Source of the DNA: Flavobacteriales bacterium | Lineage (GTDB): Bacteria > Bacteroidota > Bacteroidia > Flavobacteriales > Crocinitomicaceae | NCBI GenBank assembly: GCA_947375085.1 | Contig: CANCEQ010000131.1 | Location: 1-8,525, forward strand | Direction: 5' to 3' | Length of the DNA stretch: 8,525 nt | The notes under the pieces: generated by a model | What the model saw: the letters and a program-made list of their open reading frames with translations, nothing else | Told to the model about the DNA's origin: nothing | Database searches by the model: none | Translations under genes and position numbers: made by a program | Shown: piece after piece, positions 4,493-8,525 of the stretch | Layout: every line of letters starts with the position of its first letter | Numbering within the stretch: position 1 is the first letter of the stretch

Positions 4493-7210
4493 AGAAGTCG
4501 CAGCATCATAAGCTCCCATCCAAGGCGTAACTGACCTTGCAAGTCCACTTAAATCATCAGATACTGAAACACTTAAATTAACACCTGTGTTTTTAACATC
4601 CGAGCTTGAACCAGCAGCTACATATCCTGTAGAAGAATTAATCGATATTGAGGTGTTTTTATCGTGAGACGAACTGTTATTCGTTTTCCAACTAGCAAAT
4701 GACTGATCACCATCTGTTCCAGTAAATCCTATTTGACCTGAATTATTTAAAACTTCTTCATAATTATAATCAAAAGTAGTACCTGATTTATTGTTTGCAT
4801 AAATTGCTAAATGGGCGCCAAAACCAGTTCGTTTATTTTGAAATATATTATTTTTTACAATTCTAACAGAACCAGTTGTCGCAAAATCCATAAAGGCAGC
4901 TGATAAATTTGCATGACTTGAAGTTCCAGAAATTGAGATCGTATTATGATAAATTTTTGAACTCCCTTTTGCTTCATGACCAATTCCAGCAATGTCCGTA
5001 AAATTTGTGTATGCTCCATTACTCAAAATTATAACATTATTAAAATAATCAACTCCGGAAGTCGTCGCTAATGAATAAATACCTGAAATTTGTCCCAGTT
5101 CTCCTATTTTAGTATTTGTCAAAGTTGTAATTATATTCTTTGAAATTGTAGATGATCCTGCCGAACTACCTATTAAAATTCCAAATAAATAACTTGTTAC
5201 TTCATTTGATGTTGTTGCACTTAAACCTGATATAGTATTATGACGAATTACTTGACTATTTGTTGTACTATTAATTTCTATACCAATAATAGGCACAGTT
5301 GAAGTGGAAGGCGATGTAATATTTCTAATTACATTATTTGTAAGCGTAGCTTTACCACTGACAATTTCAATACCTGAAAAATAATTACCTGACGTTGTAT
5401 TTGTAAGATTAAATTGTTGTACATAATTTCCATCCGCTGTAAAATCTCCAGTACCATCTTTATAAATTCCAAAAGAATAAACATCTCCTGCAAATACAAT
5501 ATTATTTGAGCTTGAACTTCCAACAATGTTTGAATTACACACAACAGCTGAAGAACTTTGAATATAAATTGGATAAAAATAATAATTGGTATTACTAGAT
5601 TTCCCTAAACTTAAATCTTGAAAATTATTTGATGAAATAGTTGCTATTGATGCTAAACCAGTAAAATAATCTCCATGCGCTATAAAATAATGAAATCCTT
5701 GCGTTTTAGTAGTTATATTTTTAAAAGTATTACCTGTAGCTACTAGAATACAATCCGTCAAAATATTATAAATTCCAGCAATTGTTAGAGTAGCAGTAGA
5801 TGTAATATTAAAATTTTGAAATGTATTATTCGTTACGGTTATAGTATTTGCTCCACCACCTCCATTATCCGTAATCCATTGGTGACTCAAATCACTTGTA
5901 AACGACATATTATTAGCGGTAGTATTTCCAAAAGTATTATGATCAATGGTAATATTTGTTGCTAAACCATAAGCTCTTACCAAATAAATTTCACCAGTTG
6001 TATTTGTTCCTCCAACAGATAAAGATCCTACAGTGTTATAACAAACTGAATTTGTAGTTGCAGTGTTCACCATATTAAAAATAACCAAAGAACGAATCCC
6101 TGAAGCCGCATTATCAGTGATTGTTATATTTCCGGTTCCTGAAGTTGCACCTATTACATTTCCATTTCCTGAACTACCGACTATAAAATCAGATGTTCCA
6201 TTAGCAGTTAACATCGTCACTCTTGTTGTCGTGGTATAAGCGGTAGTAATATTTAAATTAGAAAAAGTATTTGCGCTAATCGTATTCGTTGATCCAGAAC
6301 ATGTTGCTGCAAAATATACTAGATAAACTTCATTGGTGGTATTTGTAATCACAAATGCTGCTCCTCCACAATTTGCACTTCTACCACCAAAATAATTCCC
6401 TGTGATAGTGTATCCACCTCCATCATAAAGGCTTATCATTTTAAATTCATCAACAGGTGTTATTGAAGCTGTTTGATAAAAACTATTTCCAGTAATTGTA
6501 AAACCAGTTGTATAGGTATCTGCCCAAATCGCATTACATGTAAAATTGACAAAATTATTGTTTGTTATATTATTTCCAGAATTTGTTTTAGCTGATGTAC
6601 CTGTAGATTGGATTATACAGCCTGGATTAGAAGAGTTTTGTTGAAATGTGCAATGATCAATTGTATTCGAATCATTTCCTGTAGAACCTGTAGTTGTAGA
6701 AAATAAAACTAAACCAGCCGCACCTGAACTTATAGATGAATTGTCTCCTTTCACAAGACAATACTTTATAATATTATTACTTGCATCATTCATAAATGTA
6801 AATACTCTTTTAGATGATGAAGAGCTACTATTTATTAATGTGAAGGCTGACGAACCTAATCCTCCGGCTCTACCATCGAATATTACCCAAGAAGCACCAT
6901 TCAAAACAAAAATGGAGGATACTGTACCTGAAAAAGACAAAGTTACACCTGTAGCTGGTCGGATAGTTACAGTATTTGCTTCACTTTTATTTGATAAAGC
7001 ACCTAATGAAATACTAACAGTACCAGCAGAAGATTCGGTTGAATAATTATAATCGTTTTGAATATTTAATATATAATCTGTTGATCCTGAACAAGCAGTA
7101 TAAGCAGCTGAAATTGTTGTGAAATCACCTGTTGCCCCTACTGTATATGTTGTAGTTGCAAAAATAGATAAGGATGAAAATAATAAAATTAATACTAGAA
7201 AAACTCTCAT
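4070..7210 (-). CDS. Secreted right-handed beta-helix protein with a T9SS-type C-terminal sorting tail
   Basis: This 1046-aa protein starts with a Sec signal peptide (MRVFLVLILLFSSLSIFA, cleavage likely after Ala18). The mature start, TTYTVGATGDFTTISAAYTA, is typical of Bacteroidota secreted beta-helix proteins. Residues from about 180 to 813 repeat the theme I-x-x-N-x-F/I, a ladder of stacked Asn turns, strictly periodic from 459 to 813 (eleven units averaging 32 residues). RSVTPWMGAYD (about 892-902) resembles the 'DGxxRxxxPxxGAxE' close of such helices. Then come LPISLLEF (907), a fibronectin-like segment (LYWSTATEHNNDYFTVER, 926-943) and a short sorting tail with NILGQEI and YRGLVITTFSDGSSIKTIQ (about 1018-1046). 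Known biology of these tails: they direct export through T9SS and are usually cleaved at the cell surface. The role could be adhesion or polysaccharide binding; no catalytic residues are recognisable. It lies 6 bp after the upstream paralogous-tail gene, so the two probably form an operon. Confidence 0.88.
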   Translation of the reverse strand: MRVFLVLILLFSSLSIFATTTYTVGATGDFTTISAAYTACSGSTDYILNIQNDYNYSTESSAGTVSISLGALSNKSEANTVTIRPATGVTLSFSGTVSSIFVLNGASWVIFDGRAGGLGSSAFTLINSSSSSSKRVFTFMNDASNNIIKYCLVKGDNSSISSGAAGLVLFSTTTGSTGNDSNTIDHCTFQQNSSNPGCIIQSTGTSAKTNSGNNITNNNFVNFTCNAIWADTYTTGFTITGNSFYQTASITPVDEFKMISLYDGGGYTITGNYFGGRSANCGGAAFVITNTTNEVYLVYFAATCSGSTNTISANTFSNLNITTAYTTTTRVTMLTANGTSDFIVGSSGNGNVIGATSGTGNITITDNAASGIRSLVIFNMVNTATTNSVCYNTVGSLSVGGTNTTGEIYLVRAYGLATNITIDHNTFGNTTANNMSFTSDLSHQWITDNGGGGANTITVTNNTFQNFNITSTATLTIAGIYNILTDCILVATGNTFKNITTKTQGFHYFIAHGDYFTGLASIATISSNNFQDLSLGKSSNTNYYFYPIYIQSSSAVVCNSNIVGSSSSNNIVFAGDVYSFGIYKDGTGDFTADGNYVQQFNLTNTTSGNYFSGIEIVSGKATLTNNVIRNITSPSTSTVPIIGIEINSTTNSQVIRHNTISGLSATTSNEVTSYLFGILIGSSAGSSTISKNIITTLTNTKIGELGQISGIYSLATTSGVDYFNNVIILSNGAYTNFTDIAGIGHEAKGSSKIYHNTISISGTSSHANLSAAFMDFATTGSVRIVKNNIFQNKRTGFGAHLAIYANNKSGTTFDYNYEEVLNNSGQIGFTGTDGDQSFASWKTNNSSSHDKNTSISINSSTGYVAAGSSSDVKNTGVNLSVSVSDDLSGLARSVTPWMGAYDAATSLPISLLEFYGVKENENSNRLYWSTATEHNNDYFTVERTTSGDFNDVIGHVNGAGISNSVLNYSLLDTNPEKKINYYRLRQTDFDGKYSYSDLISIDNTLAIFSNKEIVNKVNILGQEINENYRGLVITTFSDGSSIKTIQ
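4772..5836 (-). repeat. Eleven contiguous ~32-residue beta-helix repeats (protein-level)
   Basis: Residues 459-813 split into eleven units of 32, 34, 33, 34, 31, 32, 34, 34, 30, 31 and 30 residues. Most begin with a strand and Asn turn (VTNNTF, ATGNTF, ISSNNF, CNSNIV, ADGNYV, LTNNVI, IRHNTI, ISKNII, then FNNVII, IYHNTI, IVKNNI). Many have a second hydrophobic strand about 20 residues later, such as YPIYI, FGIYK, SGIEI, IGIEI, FGILI and SGIYS. Each unit probably forms one coil of a right-handed parallel beta-helix. The DNA is not visibly repetitive, so the units are ancient. Confidence 0.8.
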
Positions 7211-7216
7211 ACCTAA

Positions 7217-7636
7217 TTATCGAATGGTTTTAATTGATGAACCATCCGTATAAGTTATAATAATCATCCCTCTATAAGTATCATTAATTTCCTGCCCTAA
7301 AATATTCGTAATACTTGAAACAACTTTTTCTGAATTTTCAATTTCTCTATTATCGATTGAAATTAAATTAGAAATAGTATTTTTTCCATCTGTATCTGTT
7401 TGAATCAATCGGTAATAATTGATTACTTTTTGTACATTTTGGTCAATCAGATTATAATTTAAAACTGAATTTGAATTACCCGCTCCATTTTGAGTACCTA
7501 CAATTTCAAAAACATCACCATCTGTCGTTTTTTCAATCGTAAAATAATCGTTATTGATTTCCGTTTGTGTTCTCCAAATCAATTCATTATTTCCACCTAC
7601 CTTTTTACCTTCAAAAGCAATTAATTCAATTGGTAA
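7217..7636 (-). repeat. Shared C-terminal tail module, copy 2
   Basis: The last 139 residues align with the end of the downstream beta-helix protein (4070-4492), while the regions before LPIEL/LPISL show no obvious similarity. The module comprises a fibronectin-like domain (about 295-390) and a compact LGQE...DGSSIKTI sorting tail. The sharp boundary suggests the tail was kept constant while the exported passenger differed. Confidence 0.8.
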
Positions 7637-8525
7637 ACCTACAGCTGCAGGTCCAACAGCTCCATAATCACTAAAAGAAGTTAACCCTGTCCAGGTTAAT
7701 GTTCTAGTTCCAACTGTAAATCCTCCGGTTCCAACTGCTGTACCTGTTGTAAAAGCACTACCTGTAGGTTTATACCAAGTTGTACCACTTTTCTTGATTG
7801 GCCTTAAATTAGCTTCTGTACCAACAATAGCAATAACATCACCTGTAGAATAAGCATAGGAAATGTCATAATCAGGTGTTGTTATACCAGAATCTGTTCC
7901 ACTCCAATAACGTGTTAAATAAGTAGTAACACTTGAACTTAAACCTGAAATTGTTGAAGCGTTTGTATACATTGTAAAATAAGCACCTGCTGCAAGGGTT
8001 GAAGCAGCATTAACCGTCATTGTAAAAGGAGTATAATTGGTTAAATCTCCTATTGGATAAACATAAACATTTGCATTTGCTACAGAACTTTTTGAATTTA
8101 TAAATTGTTTTAAAGAACCAGTAGCTACTAAACCATTTTTATAGGCTATAAAATAATTTGAAGCTGATGGAGTTCCTGCAATTGTAGCATTAGCAGAACT
8201 TGTTCCAAGAGTTAAAGTAAATCCTTGAATTGAAAATTTACCATTTGTAAATGTAAATGTATGCGAAACTGTAGTATTCAAAGTAATACTCGCTCCTGCA
8301 GTATTGTTCATTGTAAAATTATAGAAATTTGGGTCAGAAGTACCTGAAATTGTTTGAGCTGCAGTACCTGTAAAGACAACAGTTCCTGTACTTGCTGTGA
8401 AAGTTCCATTGTTTACAAAGTTTCCTTTACACGTTAATGTATAAGTAGATTGATCAATTAGACCACCTCCATTTGCAGTAGTTGTAAAATCTCCATTTAC
8501 TGTTACTGCCCCAGCCATTGTTTTT
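7217..8525 (-). CDS. Adhesin-like secreted protein with a T9SS-type C-terminal tail (N-terminus outside the window)
   Basis: The minus-strand frame stays open to the right edge. The ATG at 8516-8518 is almost surely internal: the sequence after it (MAGAVTVNGDFTT) is a repeat strand with no signal peptide, and codons before it continue the frame. At least 433 residues are visible here. The body has short beta-strand repeats of the Bacteroidota surface-protein kind, GNFVNNGTFTASTGTVVFTG followed by AAQTISG and FYNFTMNNTAG (about 31-74), then a longer Thr/Ser/Gly-rich beta domain (75-290) with YLTRYWSGTDSG near 200. LPIELIAF (295) opens the shared fibronectin-like segment (ELIWRTQTEINNDYFTIEK) and the sorting tail (VVSSITNILGQEINDTYRGM, then TYTDGSSIKTIR, about 399-433). 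Probable role is a cell-surface or secreted adhesin exported by T9SS. The beta-helix gene follows 6 bp downstream. Confidence 0.85.
   Translation of the reverse strand, partial: KTMAGAVTVNGDFTTTANGGGLIDQSTYTLTCKGNFVNNGTFTASTGTVVFTGTAAQTISGTSDPNFYNFTMNNTAGASITLNTTVSHTFTFTNGKFSIQGFTLTLGTSSANATIAGTPSASNYFIAYKNGLVATGSLKQFINSKSSVANANVYVYPIGDLTNYTPFTMTVNAASTLAAGAYFTMYTNASTISGLSSSVTTYLTRYWSGTDSGITTPDYDISYAYSTGDVIAIVGTEANLRPIKKSGTTWYKPTGSAFTTGTAVGTGGFTVGTRTLTWTGLTSFSDYGAVGPAAVGLPIELIAFEGKKVGGNNELIWRTQTEINNDYFTIEKTTDGDVFEIVGTQNGAGNSNSVLNYNLIDQNVQKVINYYRLIQTDTDGKNTISNLISIDNREIENSEKVVSSITNILGQEINDTYRGMIIITYTDGSSIKTIR

Noticed and set aside
5329..5544. Minus-strand open frame of 71 aa
   Set aside because: It is an alternative frame entirely inside the beta-helix gene, with low-complexity composition and no recognisable domain.
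6741..7046. Plus-strand open frame of 101 aa
   Set aside because: It is antisense to the signal-proximal part of the beta-helix gene, which has a convincing signal peptide and repeats on the other strand.
4070..8525. CRISPR-like or DNA-level tandem repeats in the two large genes
   Set aside because: The repetition is at protein level (Asn-turn strands). The DNA units are diverged, with no exact direct repeats or spacer structure.

Overview
The window looks like a chromosomal segment from a Bacteroidota bacterium, most likely Flavobacteriia or a close relative. The evidence is the AT-rich DNA, Shine-Dalgarno-poor starts, one exact match to the Bacteroidota -7 promoter consensus TAnnTTTG, and two secreted proteins ending in a type IX secretion system (T9SS) style tail. 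This assignment is an inference from sequence character and family knowledge. No database search was possible.

Left third (1-2007): the last 23 codons of a plus-strand gene enter from the left edge and stop at 74. Facing it on the minus strand is a two-gene unit, ribD (bifunctional riboflavin deaminase/reductase) followed by a DMT/EamA-type ten-helix transporter. The two overlap by ATGA at 973-976, so they are very probably co-transcribed and translationally coupled.

Middle (2008-4069): only 39 bp separate ribD from a divergent plus-strand MFS transporter. This is followed by a short predicted lipoprotein of unknown function that carries a run of seven lysines just after its lipidation cysteine. 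The lipoprotein has its own candidate promoter. Its 3' end faces the next gene across a 110-bp gap filled mostly by a degenerate tandem heptamer repeat.

Right half (4070-8525, minus strand): two tandem genes, 6 bp apart, encode T9SS-type secreted proteins. The upstream one enters from the right edge without its N-terminus and has an adhesin-like, Gly/Thr/Asn-rich beta-sheet body. The downstream one is complete at 1046 aa, with a signal peptide and a right-handed beta-helix body that includes eleven contiguous repeats of about 32 residues. The bodies differ but the last ~140 residues are clearly paralogous, as expected for different cargo carried by one sorting module.

I find no RNA genes, CRISPR array, insertion sequence, riboswitch or phage genes. 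No gene-free stretch exceeds 300 bp. I do not see a convincing new biological system. The most interesting points are the ribD-transporter coupling (a possible RibN-like flavin transporter), the regular beta-helix, the shared tails, the poly-lysine lipoprotein and the heptamer repeat.
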